Assembly (NCBI GenBank): GCA_031290885.1
Contig: JAISLQ010000046.1
Location: 1-59,741 of the forward strand
Length of the DNA stretch: 59,741 nt
Direction of reading: 5' to 3'
From: Acidaminococcales bacterium
GTDB taxonomy: Bacteria; Bacillota; Negativicutes; Acidaminococcales; JAISLQ01
In this document: positions 37,428-45,979 of the stretch, in pieces
Layout: each line of letters begins with the position of its first letter
How positions within the stretch are numbered: position 1 is the first letter of the stretch
Position numbers and translations under genes: made by a program
The notes under the pieces: generated by a model
Told to the model about the DNA's origin: nothing
The model's database searches: none
Seen by the model: only the letters and a program-made list of their open reading frames with translations

Positions 37428-37529
37428 AGTTCAAACCGCTCCTTTGTTTTCAATAATTAAAACAATTATAACTGAAAAAAACCTTGCTTTGCAAAAGCAC
37501 TTTATTTTTTCTTTGCCGTCGGAGGGCCT

Positions 37530-38486
37530 ATGCGAAAAAAAACCTGCTTCTTTATTTTTTTGCTGCTTGCGGCTTTGCTCGCGGGTTGCGGCAACGCGCA
37601 AAGAAGAAGCGCCGTCGTGCCGGTAAAACAGCAATTTATCAGCATGGCGTCCGGCGGCGCGGCTGATATGCCCCTTCGGTTCAGCGGCGTTTTGGCGGAT
37701 ATACTCAACAGGGACATACCCGGAATGAATGTATCGGTGGAATCAACCGAAGGTTCGGCTGCCGGAATTGCGCTTTTGGCGGGCGGCAAAGCCGATCTGG
37801 CCATCGCGCAAAGTGATGTTGCGCATTATGCCGTAAACGGGACGGAGATGTTTCAGGGCGGAAAGGTCGGCATTTTGCGCGGGATATGCGCCCTTTATCC
37901 AGTAACCCTGCATATCGCCGCGTTGGAGCGTTCCGGCATAAAGAAGGCCGGCGACATAAGGGGAAGGCGCGTGGCCGCCGTTACGGACGCCGGAGTGGCC
38001 GCGCTTGACGTACTTGCCGCTTGCGGCGTTCCGGAAAAAAGCGTAAAAATGCAATATCTCGACTATAACGGCGCGGTGAAGGCCCTGACAGAGGGCAAGG
38101 CCGACGTTATGTTTTTTAACGCCGCCTGTCCATCGGCACTGCTGAAAGAAACCGCGCTGAAAGAACGAATTGTATTTATACCGCTTGACGACGGGGAAAT
38201 CTCCGGGCTGCTGAATAAACACCCTTTTTATAAACGGCAGGTCATCCCCGCCGGGACATACGCCGCCCAGACGAGGCCGGTAACCGCCTTGTCGGTTGTG
38301 TCGGTGCTGCTGGCAAGCGACAGAATAAGCGACGAAATGGGCTATAAAATAGTGAAAGCGATGTACGGCGACCTGCAAAAACTGCGCGGCGTACATCCGG
38401 CGGCCAACGGCATCAGCAAAGCCAACGCCTTTGCGGGCGTGGCGGCGCCTTTCAACGCGGGCGCGGAAAAGTTTTTGAAAGAATAA
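37530..38486 (+). CDS. TAXI family TRAP-type solute-binding lipoprotein
   Basis: A 318-residue extracytoplasmic receptor. A lipobox LLAGC near residue 20 predicts a lipoprotein. TAXI hallmarks are QFISMASGGAADMPLRFSGV, STEGSAAGIALLAGGKADLA and AQSDVAHYAVNGTEMF, followed by the second lobe. TAXI receptors normally deliver substrate to a fused TRAP permease (DctQM); none is encoded next to it, so it must work with a permease elsewhere or act in sensing. Substrate is unknown. GGAGGG precedes the ATG. Confidence 0.85.
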   Translation: MRKKTCFFIFLLLAALLAGCGNAQRRSAVVPVKQQFISMASGGAADMPLRFSGVLADILNRDIPGMNVSVESTEGSAAGIALLAGGKADLAIAQSDVAHYAVNGTEMFQGGKVGILRGICALYPVTLHIAALERSGIKKAGDIRGRRVAAVTDAGVAALDVLAACGVPEKSVKMQYLDYNGAVKALTEGKADVMFFNAACPSALLKETALKERIVFIPLDDGEISGLLNKHPFYKRQVIPAGTYAAQTRPVTALSVVSVLLASDRISDEMGYKIVKAMYGDLQKLRGVHPAANGISKANAFAGVAAPFNAGAEKFLKE

Positions 38487-38625
38487 ATCCGCCGTCAGGC
38501 AGGATCGTTTGTATGTGTTGCGAAATTCTAAAGCCATGTCTATGGGGGGTTTCCTGGCCTTAAAAGCGATGGGGAGGGGTTGGCGCGAGCGTCGGTTTTC
38601 CTTCCCGGCGGGGGAGGTTTTTTGT

Positions 38626-39216
38626 TTGCATAGTAACTTGCGCCCTGAAGGGACAATTGTTTTGATTACAGGCGGTTCGCGCAGCGGCAAGAGTGAATTT
38701 GCCGAGAAACTGGTGAAAGTTCTTGGCGAAAGTTGCGCGTATATAGCTACGGCGAAAATATTGGACGAGGAAATGCGGGCGCGGGTCCAGAGGCATCAGG
38801 AAAGGCGGCGCGGCAGCTTTTGGACAAATTACGAAGCGCCCTTTGACGCACATGAAGTTATACGCGAAGTTTCCGGCGCGGACAGCATTTTGTTTGACTG
38901 CCTGACCCTTTACGCCGCCAATCTCGTTTACGGCGGGGAGGATGCGGCGGCCAAGCGCGAAAAGGTTCTCGGGCAGATCGACCTTTTGGTGGCGGCGGCG
39001 AAACAAAGCGGCAGAAATGTTGTTTTTGTTGCTAACGAAGTCGGCAGCGGCATAATACCTGACAATCTTCTCGCCCGGGAGTTTTCCGACCTTGCCGGAC
39101 AGGTCAACCAAGTCGTAGCGGCGGCGGCGGACAAAGTATACTTAGTGGTAAGCGGCATAGCGGTTGACCTGAAAAAAATCGCGGTGAATTTGGAGAAAAA
39201 AGAGGTTTTCTTGTGA
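38626..39216 (+). CDS. cobU: Adenosylcobinamide kinase / guanylyltransferase
   Basis: A 196-residue bifunctional enzyme that phosphorylates adenosylcobinamide and activates it with GTP. It has P-loop ITGGSRSGKSEFAEKL, HQERRRGSFW, LFDCLTLYAANLV and NEVGSGIIPDN, the full CobU set. TTG 38626 is chosen because GGGGAGG (38610-38617) is eight bases upstream; the open frame further 5' is not conserved. No cobalamin riboswitch consensus is visible in front. It opens the cobamide operon and overlaps cobQ (GTGA). Confidence 0.9.
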   Translation: MHSNLRPEGTIVLITGGSRSGKSEFAEKLVKVLGESCAYIATAKILDEEMRARVQRHQERRRGSFWTNYEAPFDAHEVIREVSGADSILFDCLTLYAANLVYGGEDAAAKREKVLGQIDLLVAAAKQSGRNVVFVANEVGSGIIPDNLLAREFSDLAGQVNQVVAAAADKVYLVVSGIAVDLKKIAVNLEKKEVFL

Positions 39217-40727
39217 CCAAATACATAATGCTCCAGGGCACCGGCTCCAATGTCGGAAAAAGCGTCTTAACGGCCGCTCTCTGCCGCATACTGAAACAGG
39301 ACGGGCGCCATGTCGCGCCTTTTAAGGCGCAGAACATGGCGCTTAATTCCTTTGTTACCAAAGACGGGCGCGAGATGGGGCGGGCGCAGGCCGTACAAGC
39401 CGAAGCCGCCATGATTGAGCCGCGCGTGGAAATGAACCCGATTCTATTGAAACCATCAGGCAGCGCCAGCAGCCAGGTCATTGTTATGGGGCGCCCCGTC
39501 GGCACGATGAGCGCCGCCGCCTACCACAATGATTATGCGGCGCGGGCTTTCCGGTTTGTTCAAGAGGCGCTTTCCCTGCTGGCCGGCGAATATGAGGTTT
39601 TAGTGATTGAAGGCGCGGGCAGCCCGGCGGAGATAAACCTGAAGGCGAACGACATCGCGAACATGCGCGTGGCCAAATATTTGCGCGCCCCGGTGCTGAT
39701 AGTCGCCGACATTGACCGGGGCGGCGCGATCGCTTCCTTGGTCGGGACGCTGGCGCTTTTGGACGAGGAAGAACGTTCTTTGGTAAAAGGTTTTATCATC
39801 AATAAATTTCGCGGCGATATAAATATTTTGCGGCCGGCGCTGGACTTTTTGCAGGACAAAACAGGCCTGCCGGTTTTGGGCGTGCTTGATTACATGGAAA
39901 AACTTGATATTGACGATGAGGATTCCGTGGCCCTGGACGGCAGGAAAAGCCAAGCCGGCGGCATACGGATAGCGGTGATCAGGCTGCCGCGGATCTCCAA
40001 CTTTACCGATTTTGCCGTCCTGGAAGCGGAAGAAGACGTGCAGGTCGCCTATGTGCGGGATGCGGCAGAACTGGGCGCGCCTGATCTCATTGTCGTGCCG
40101 GGCAGCAAAAATACTACGGAAGACCTTTTGTTTTTAAAAAAATCGGGGCTGGAAAGCCAAATCATCAGTCTAAACAAAAAAGGCGTCCCTGTCATCGGGA
40201 TTTGCGGCGGCTACCAAATGCTTGGCGAGCAATTGAAAGACCCGGAGCATACCGAGTCGGAAATAGGCCAATTGGCTGGGATGGCGCTTTTGCCGGTCAT
40301 AACCACTTTCGCCGCCGACAAAGTAACCCGCCAAGTAACCGCCTGCGCCCGGGGCAACAATTTCCTGCGGATGGATTTTTCCGCCGACGGTCTTGCCGGC
40401 TATGAAATACACATGGGCAGGAGCGAATATACAAAAGCTGCGCCGAGCGCTTTTTGGCTTGACCGGGGCGAAGGGGAGACGGCCGCCGACGGGGCTGTGC
40501 GGGCGGACGGGCTGGTTATGGGGACATATCTGCACGGCCTTTTTGATAACGATCCGTTCCGGCACGCGCTTATTGACAAATTGCGCGCAAACAAAGGACT
40601 GTCGGCCGTACAGGGACGCCTCAGCGCGGCGGAGCGCAAAGAACGCGCTTACGGGCGGCTGGCTGACGCGGCGCGCGCGCGGCTTGACCTTGAAAGGATA
40701 TACGCGCTGATGGGGTTGTCCGAATGA
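39213..40727 (+). CDS. cobQ: Cobyric acid synthase
   Basis: A 504-residue glutamine amidotransferase that amidates adenosylcobyrinic a,c-diamide at b, d, e and g. The N-terminal synthetase domain has QGTGSNVGKSVLTAALCR and PFKAQNMALNSFV. The C-terminal class I amidotransferase-like domain has GICGGYQMLGEQL with the nucleophile Cys and YLHGLFDND with the His. The GTG start overlaps cobU and the stop overlaps cbiB (ATGA). Confidence 0.95.
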   Translation: MTKYIMLQGTGSNVGKSVLTAALCRILKQDGRHVAPFKAQNMALNSFVTKDGREMGRAQAVQAEAAMIEPRVEMNPILLKPSGSASSQVIVMGRPVGTMSAAAYHNDYAARAFRFVQEALSLLAGEYEVLVIEGAGSPAEINLKANDIANMRVAKYLRAPVLIVADIDRGGAIASLVGTLALLDEEERSLVKGFIINKFRGDINILRPALDFLQDKTGLPVLGVLDYMEKLDIDDEDSVALDGRKSQAGGIRIAVIRLPRISNFTDFAVLEAEEDVQVAYVRDAAELGAPDLIVVPGSKNTTEDLLFLKKSGLESQIISLNKKGVPVIGICGGYQMLGEQLKDPEHTESEIGQLAGMALLPVITTFAADKVTRQVTACARGNNFLRMDFSADGLAGYEIHMGRSEYTKAAPSAFWLDRGEGETAADGAVRADGLVMGTYLHGLFDNDPFRHALIDKLRANKGLSAVQGRLSAAERKERAYGRLADAARARLDLERIYALMGLSE

Positions 40728-41677
40728 GCGGCCTTAATTTTCTGTTCGCGGGCGCGCTTTTATTTGATTTGCTGCTGGGCGACCCGCGTGGCGGCTGGCA
40801 TCCGGTCGTATTGATCGGGAAATTAATCACGTTCATGGAACAGCGCCTCTTGAAAAAGGAATGTGGCCGGCTGCGCAAAAAGGCGGCCGGCCTGCTCTTG
40901 TTGGTTTCTGTTGCCGGTTTGGTATATTTAACTTGTTATCTACTGACAAAAATTATTTTTTTAGCGGGAGAACGGGCGGGCGCGGTCGGCAGCGCGCTCA
41001 TCCTGTCTTTTGCCATTTCGCCGCGCGCCTTGCGCCAGGCGGCGCAAGAGATATACAATCTGCTTTTGGCCGGCGATATCGCAAAGGCGCGCCAAAAGAC
41101 CGGCCTGATCGTTGGGCGCGATACCGGAAAGCTTGACGCGGCGGAAATAACCAGGGCCACAGTTGAAACTGTCGCGGAAAATATTACCGACGGCGTAATC
41201 TCCCCCTTGTTTTTCGCCGCTATTGGCGGCGCGCCGCTGGCTTTCGCCTATCGGGCGGTCAATACCCTTGACTCGATGGTGGGCTATAAAAATGACCGTT
41301 ATTTGGACTTTGGCTGGGCATCGGCCCGTTTTGACGATATATGCAATTACATACCGGCGCGGATAAGCGCGTGCCTTATCGTCGCCGCTGCGGCCGCCTT
41401 GCCGGGCTGCGATCCCAAAGGGGCCTTTTGCGTTTTGTGCCGCGATGCCGGCAAACACCCGAGCCCTAACAGCGGTTTGGCCGAAGCGGCGGTGGCGGGC
41501 GCTTTAGGCATCCGCTTGGGCGGTTGCAACTATTATGCCGGCCGTCCTTCTTGGCGGGGGCACATGGGGGACGCGCGGCATGGGCTGATGCCCGCGCATA
41601 TTGAAAAAACCGTCCGCATCATGTACTTTGCGGCGGTTGCTTTTGCCGTCGTCTTGACGGCCATTGGCCTGTGGTAA
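40724..41677 (+). CDS. cbiB: Adenosylcobinamide-phosphate synthase
   Basis: A 317-residue membrane protein that attaches aminopropanol (or its phosphate) to cobyric acid. Motifs are LLGDPRGGWHPVVLIGK, ENITDGVISPLFFAAIGG, YKNDRYLDFGWASARFDD and PSPNSGLAEAAVAGALG written in shorter form HPSPNSGLAEA. Several hydrophobic segments are visible. Its substrate arm is made by PduX and CobD encoded 6 kb downstream. Confidence 0.94.
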   Translation: MSGLNFLFAGALLFDLLLGDPRGGWHPVVLIGKLITFMEQRLLKKECGRLRKKAAGLLLLVSVAGLVYLTCYLLTKIIFLAGERAGAVGSALILSFAISPRALRQAAQEIYNLLLAGDIAKARQKTGLIVGRDTGKLDAAEITRATVETVAENITDGVISPLFFAAIGGAPLAFAYRAVNTLDSMVGYKNDRYLDFGWASARFDDICNYIPARISACLIVAAAAALPGCDPKGAFCVLCRDAGKHPSPNSGLAEAAVAGALGIRLGGCNYYAGRPSWRGHMGDARHGLMPAHIEKTVRIMYFAAVAFAVVLTAIGLW

Positions 41678-41694
41678 ATCGCTTTGGAGGTAAA

Positions 41695-42720
41695 ATGGAA
41701 AAATTCCTTGCGTCGATAAAAATTCCCGCGCTCGATGAAAAGGCGCGGCAGGCGGTGCGGCGGCGCTGGTCGAAATTGAGCCAGTATGAGCGCGGGCTGG
41801 GCAAACTGGAGGACATGGCGGCGTCTATTGGCGCCATGACCGGCCGTGAACCGAGAATATTAAAAAAGGCCATGATACTTACGGCCGGCGACCACGGCAT
41901 CGCGCGTTATGGCGTCAGCAACTTCCCCCAGGAAGTTACCGTCCAGATGATTAAAGGATATTTGCGTTACGCGGCGGGGGCAAACGTGCTGGCAAGGCAC
42001 GCCGGGATACGGAACCAGGATCTGTTTGTGGTCGATATCGGCGTCAACGCCGATCTTTTGCCGCATCCGCAGCTCATAAACAAAAAAGTAGCTTACGGAA
42101 CCGCAGACTTTACCAAAGGGCCGGCCATGACGGACGAGCAGGCCTTTTTGTCGCTCAAGGCCGGTTTTGACGTGGCCAGCAAATGTATCGACGCGGGTTA
42201 TGAAATGTTGGTACTGTCGGAGATGGGCATCGGCAATACCACGGCCAGCGCCGCCATAGCTTCCGTATTTACCGGCTTGCCGCCCGAGCGGACGGTCGGG
42301 CGCGGCACTGGCATAGGCGATCGGCGCATGGCGATAAAGCGTCAGGTCGTTGAAGAGGCGCTAAGAGTAAACAAGCCTCAAAAGGGCGAGCCCTTGAAAG
42401 TTCTGGCGAAAGTGGGCGGCTACGAACTTGGCGGCTTGGCGGGGGTGCTGATCGCCGGAGCGGCCAGAAGGGCGCCGGTGTTCATCGACGGTTTGAACGC
42501 GACGGCGGCGGCGCTGATCGCGCACGGCCTTTTCCCGGCGGCACGCGGCTATATGCTGGCATCGCATTTGTCGGCGGAAATAGCGCATAAGGCTATGCTG
42601 GACATCTTGCGCCTGGAACCTGTACTGACCGCCGGCATGCGGCTGGGCGAAGGTACGGGGGCGGCGGTAGTTGTCTCGCTTTTGGACGCCGCGATTGCGG
42701 TACTTAACAAAGCGGCGTAA
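41695..42720 (+). CDS. cobT: Nicotinate-nucleotide:base phosphoribosyltransferase (CobT; possible ArsA-type subunit)
   Basis: A 341-residue enzyme that makes the alpha-ribotide of the lower cobamide ligand. It retains TAGDHGIARYGVSNFPQEVT, the catalytic-Glu motif SEMGIGNTTASAA and the second catalytic Glu in RLGEGTGA. ATG 41695 follows TTGGAGG; a GTG at 41671 overlaps cbiB. A second, divergent homologue lies two genes downstream. In Sporomusa ovata two CobT homologues (ArsA and ArsB) form a heterodimer that activates phenol and p-cresol, so this protein might be the ArsA-like partner; as a sole enzyme it could equally use benzimidazoles. Confidence 0.88.
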   Translation: MEKFLASIKIPALDEKARQAVRRRWSKLSQYERGLGKLEDMAASIGAMTGREPRILKKAMILTAGDHGIARYGVSNFPQEVTVQMIKGYLRYAAGANVLARHAGIRNQDLFVVDIGVNADLLPHPQLINKKVAYGTADFTKGPAMTDEQAFLSLKAGFDVASKCIDAGYEMLVLSEMGIGNTTASAAIASVFTGLPPERTVGRGTGIGDRRMAIKRQVVEEALRVNKPQKGEPLKVLAKVGGYELGGLAGVLIAGAARRAPVFIDGLNATAAALIAHGLFPAARGYMLASHLSAEIAHKAMLDILRLEPVLTAGMRLGEGTGAAVVVSLLDAAIAVLNKAA

Positions 42721-42739
42721 ATTCACGAATCGCTGCTTG

Positions 42740-42898
42740 TACTGTTTTCGGAATAAAATCATCCTGTCTTTGCGGCCGGTTCGTTGCCCCGCTTTGCGCT
42801 AAAGGCGCGCCGAAACTACGGGTCGCCTGTGTCTTGCGCCGCGCAACGCGGCAAATTATAGAGCAAATATCAAGGAGTGTTTTAAACTGCGAACAGTA
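42740..42898. repeat. Dispersed intergenic repeat, copy 4 (inverted orientation)
   Basis: Ends TACTGTTTTCGGAATAAAAT (from 42740) and GTTTTAAACTGCGAACAGTA (to 42898) are imperfectly inverted. The reverse complement of the interior contains GCGCGGCGCAAGACACAGGC and TTTCGGCGCGCCTTTAGC, matching the core of the 30174 copy. It fills the cobT-cobS gap. Confidence 0.6.
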
Positions 42899-42918
42899 TT
42901 AGGGGCTGCTTAGAGGTT

Positions 42919-43677
42919 ATGAATAATTTTATCACGGCTTTACAATTTTTTACCCGCATACGGTTGCGCCGCCAGCAAGAATGGGCGGACGATGCCTTTT
43001 CGCGCAGCGTCCCTTGGTTTACGCCGGTGGGGGCGGTCATTGGCCTTTTGCTTTCCTGTTTGTCCATGCTGCTTGCGCCCTTTAATTCCTTGCTGCGCGC
43101 CGCCGTTTTGTTGGCGGCGGAAATATTCATAACCGGCGCCACCTTGAACGACGGCTTGCTTGACACGGCGGACGGCGTGTTTGCCGGGCGCGGGCGCGCC
43201 CGCGCGCTGGAAATAATGAAAGACAGCCGCGTCGGCGCTAACGGCGTGATTGCTTTTGTAACAGTGGCGCTTTTAAAAGTAGCGGTCTATAACGCCCTGG
43301 CGGAGGAACTTCTGCCTTGTGCTGTGTTTGCCATGCCGATTGTAACAAGGCTGGCCATAGCATTTGCCGTAACGCACTTTGCGTCCGCGCGGCCGGACGG
43401 CATAGGCGTGCTTTTTGCCAAATACGCGCAAAAAAGCTGCGCCCTTAAAGCCGCCCTGTTCGCCGTTTTGCTGCTGATTCCCGTTTTCTCCTGGCAACTG
43501 GCCGCAGCGTCTGCCATCTGCCTTGCCTATTCCTTTTTTGCCGCCCGCCGCCTGAACAAAATGCTGGGCGGGCTTACGGGCGACACTTACGGCTTTATAG
43601 CCGAAACCGGAAGCGTTGTCTTTTTATTTTCAACTTATTTGGCTTCGCTTTTACAAATAAAAATGGCCTGGAGTTAA
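42919..43677 (+). CDS. cobS: Adenosylcobinamide-GDP ribazoletransferase (cobalamin synthase)
   Basis: A 252-residue polytopic membrane enzyme that joins adenosylcobinamide-GDP to the alpha-ribotide to finish the cobamide. It has LQFFTRIRL near the start, the acidic catalytic stretch LNDGLLDTADGVFAGRGRAR, MKDSRVGANG, and five to six hydrophobic segments. ATG 42919 follows AGAGG. It is sandwiched between the two cobT homologues. Confidence 0.94.
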   Translation: MNNFITALQFFTRIRLRRQQEWADDAFSRSVPWFTPVGAVIGLLLSCLSMLLAPFNSLLRAAVLLAAEIFITGATLNDGLLDTADGVFAGRGRARALEIMKDSRVGANGVIAFVTVALLKVAVYNALAEELLPCAVFAMPIVTRLAIAFAVTHFASARPDGIGVLFAKYAQKSCALKAALFAVLLLIPVFSWQLAAASAICLAYSFFAARRLNKMLGGLTGDTYGFIAETGSVVFLFSTYLASLLQIKMAWS

Positions 43678-43680
43678 AAA

Positions 43681-44658
43681 ATGCAAATACCGAAAATATC
43701 GCCGATCGATAAGTCAGTTTGGCAAAACGCGCAAAGCCGGTTCGACCGGCTGATAAAACCGGTCGGTTCCTTGGCGCGGCTGGAAGAAATTACTTGCCTT
43801 TACGCGGCGGCGAGGAAAACAGGCGAAATAACCGAGCCGGGCAAAGCGCTGCTTGTTTTTCTCAGCGACCACGGCGCGGCGGCGGACGACCGGGAAGAAA
43901 AAAACGCGACGGCGGCTTTTCGCGAAAGTATTTTAGCCGGAAAGCACGCCCTCAATGTATTGGCCAATACGGTTGGCGCCTCTATTGTCGAGGTTTTCCC
44001 CGGCGGGGAAGGAACGAAAAGGAGCGGCGACATCCGCCGCCGGCCGGCGTTGAGCGAAAGTGATTTTACGGCGGCTTTTCAGGCGGGGCGAGCGGCCGCG
44101 CAGTCGGCGGGAGCGGCGGGGGCGGGCGTGATCGGGCTCGGCCATTACGGAGGCGGCGCCGCGCTCAGCCAAGCGGCGCTAATGTCGATGTTTTTCGGCG
44201 AGCGTTTTGCCCAAACGCTTGCCCTTGACGAGCGGGAACTGCTTGCGCAGGTTTTTTCCTTTCACGGCGCTTTGGACAAAAACGATTTGCCGGGATTGGT
44301 TCGGCGACTCGGCGGCTGGGAAATGCCCGCCATGATAGGAAGCATATTGCAAGCGGCCAGCATGGGCATGCCGGTGTTCTTGGACGGCCTGGCGACTTTT
44401 GTCGCGGCTTTTGTTGCGGCCGGCCTGCGCCCGCCGGTTGGCGATTACCTGATTGCCGTTTCCAGCTTGGAGGATGCCGGGCAAAACATTTTGTTGACGC
44501 AGTTGGGATTGTCGATTATGCTTGATTTAAAGCTCCATTCGCCGGCGGGCGAAGCAAGTCTTTTGGGTTTTCAAATCCTGAGCGCGGGCATAAAGGCGTT
44601 CAACGAGATGGATTCCTTTGGACGCGATACAGTGCATCATCCCTTAGGGGACATTTGA
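43681..44658 (+). CDS. Divergent CobT homologue (possible ArsB-type subunit)
   Basis: A 325-residue protein of the CobT fold: KPVGSLARLEEI at residues 22-33 (CobT-type KPxGSLG), a SDHGAA segment in place of GDHG, MPAMIGSILQAASMGMPVFLDG and SPAGEASLLGF. Compared with the neighbouring CobT the E-M-G-I-G-N-T-T motif is replaced by GLGHYGGG, so the first catalytic Glu is lost, while a Glu in AGEASLLG may stand for the second. This suggests an obligate partner subunit rather than an independent enzyme. It follows cobS by three bases. The Sporomusa ArsAB precedent makes ArsB the best analogy; a decaying paralogue is the alternative. Confidence 0.75.
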   Translation: MQIPKISPIDKSVWQNAQSRFDRLIKPVGSLARLEEITCLYAAARKTGEITEPGKALLVFLSDHGAAADDREEKNATAAFRESILAGKHALNVLANTVGASIVEVFPGGEGTKRSGDIRRRPALSESDFTAAFQAGRAAAQSAGAAGAGVIGLGHYGGGAALSQAALMSMFFGERFAQTLALDERELLAQVFSFHGALDKNDLPGLVRRLGGWEMPAMIGSILQAASMGMPVFLDGLATFVAAFVAAGLRPPVGDYLIAVSSLEDAGQNILLTQLGLSIMLDLKLHSPAGEASLLGFQILSAGIKAFNEMDSFGRDTVHHPLGDI

Positions 44659-44697
44659 ATACCTTTCCCCGGGCAGTCCGGTTTTCCGTTTGGAGGC

Positions 44698-44812
44698 GTT
44701 AATCGCGGCAGGATATATGGCAAGCATTGCAGTTTTGAGGTGGCAACATGGCGAACATTTTACGGAAGCGGCAGGGTGATTGGGAAATAGTCTGGAAAGT
44801 TAACAAAAATGA
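44698..44812 (+). repeat. Direct repeat, first copy (promoter region plus 5' end of kinase-like gene)
   Basis: The 115 bases from 44698 to 44812 match 45865-45979 with only two substitutions seen (44724, 44774 region). The repeat covers about 50 bp upstream and the first 21 codons; similarity resumes past the G tract to about 44867 and then falls to ordinary paralogue level. Confidence 0.85.
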
Positions 44813-45546
44813 GGGGGGGGGGGGGTAATTATCCGGAAATTTTGCAAATATTTAAAGACGGCGGCAATTATCACAAACTGATTTATGCCAATTACGAATT
44901 GGGGCGATATATCTATCTAATAGAAACCGCCGGGCGCAGATTTGCTATCAAACACATTAAACAGGACAAAGAACGTTTTGAAAAGATTTGTTATCAAAAA
45001 ATCATCGGTTGCGCATATTATCCAAGAATACTCCGTTTAACGGCCAAGGCCATTGACAAGGGCTGTGTTGCGGCGCAGGACATTTTTTTAGTGGCGGAAA
45101 GAAAAATCAGTTTTACAGCAAAGGAGATATTCATTATCGCTGAGTATGTTGAAGGCAGGCCGCTGGGACGTGATTATGCCCGACAAGAGTATCGGCGGCC
45201 TATAGTCAATCTTTTGCAGCAATTGCACCTTTATGGATTGGCCGTATGCGATTTTCAGCCTGGCAACATAATAGTAACTCCTGAAAACAAGCTCAAGGCG
45301 ATTGACATCTCCATCAATTCTCTTATATCATATTGCCAAGCGAAGGATGTTTTGTGTTTTTATAAATATTTTAATTTTGTTCCGGTTGAAGAACTGAATT
45401 TTTCAATTAAATTGAAATCATTATTCTGGTTTATTTTTTATAGAGATAAAATCAGGTGTTTTGTCAGGCAAATTAGGCAGAAATTAAATATATTTACAGA
45501 TCATTCCCTTAAAAATGAAGATGAAACACTGGATGAAAAGGACTAA
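44748..45546 (+). CDS. LPS-kinase-like protein, phase-variable, OFF in this sequence
   Basis: From ATG 44748 the first 26 codons match the intact neighbour at 45915, then a run of 13 G puts TAA (44826) in frame. The rest of the gene is intact in the +1 frame to 45546. With 12 G (or 15) the product would be about 265 residues, the same as the neighbour. The protein resembles RfaY/InaA-type lipopolysaccharide kinases: the ATP Lys in RFAIKHIK, EYVEGRPLG, and a catalytic loop reading YGLAVCDFQPGNIIV with Asp and Asn, then KAIDIS. A short form from ATG 44809 lacks a ribosome site. It would phosphorylate a surface glycan or LPS core sugar; the substrate is unknown. Confidence 0.75.
44813..44825 (+). 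repeat. Homopolymeric G13 tract
   Basis: Thirteen consecutive G after GA at 44811-44812. The corresponding place in the paralogue is broken up as GGGAGAAGGGGG, so only this copy is prone to slippage. Loss of one G, or gain of two, restores the frame. Confidence 0.9.
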
Positions 45547-45864
45547 GCCTTGTTTAAGAACAATTCATTTAAGCAAAACGGCGATAGCGCAACGGCAAGG
45601 GTAAAGTCCTATCGGCTTGCCGTTGCGGGTTACAATACGGCGGAACTACTTGATTTTTCGGAAAAGCATTCGGCCAAATGGCGCTCCGCGTAAATATGCT
45701 TGTCGCAATCCCACAGTTGGTTCACATTGGACTGCGGTGGAATTGCGTACCGTCCGCCGCTTGCAGTAATGGAATCACGAACCGCATTGGCCTAATAAGC
45801 TTTGTTGCCCATGGCATACTACAAAATTTTGTTTTTAAGCAAGGCATGATCGCGTTCTTTTGTT
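45547..45864. other. Spacer between the tandem kinase genes
   Basis: About 320 bp without a supported gene. It holds a perfect 12-bp hairpin, CGCAACGGCAAG (45588-45599) with CTTGCCGTTGCG (45616-45627), around a 16-base loop. It has no T run and may be a transcript-end or processing structure for the first kinase gene. Confidence 0.5.
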
Positions 45865-45979
45865 GTTAATCGCGGCAGGATATATGGCAAACATTGCAGT
45901 TTTGAGGTGGCAACATGGCGAACATTTTACGGAAGCGGCAAGGTGATTGGGAAATAGTCTGGAAAGTTAACAAAAATGA
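45865..45979 (+). repeat. Direct repeat, second copy
   Basis: Second copy of the 115-bp direct repeat, offset from the first by exactly 1167 bp. It carries the upstream region and first 21 codons of the intact kinase-like gene. Confidence 0.85.

Noticed and set aside
38487-38625. Possible cobalamin riboswitch before cobU
   Set aside because: The conserved B12-box (AGCCAGGAGACC-type) and the pseudoknot segments are not present; the stretch is only 140 bases.
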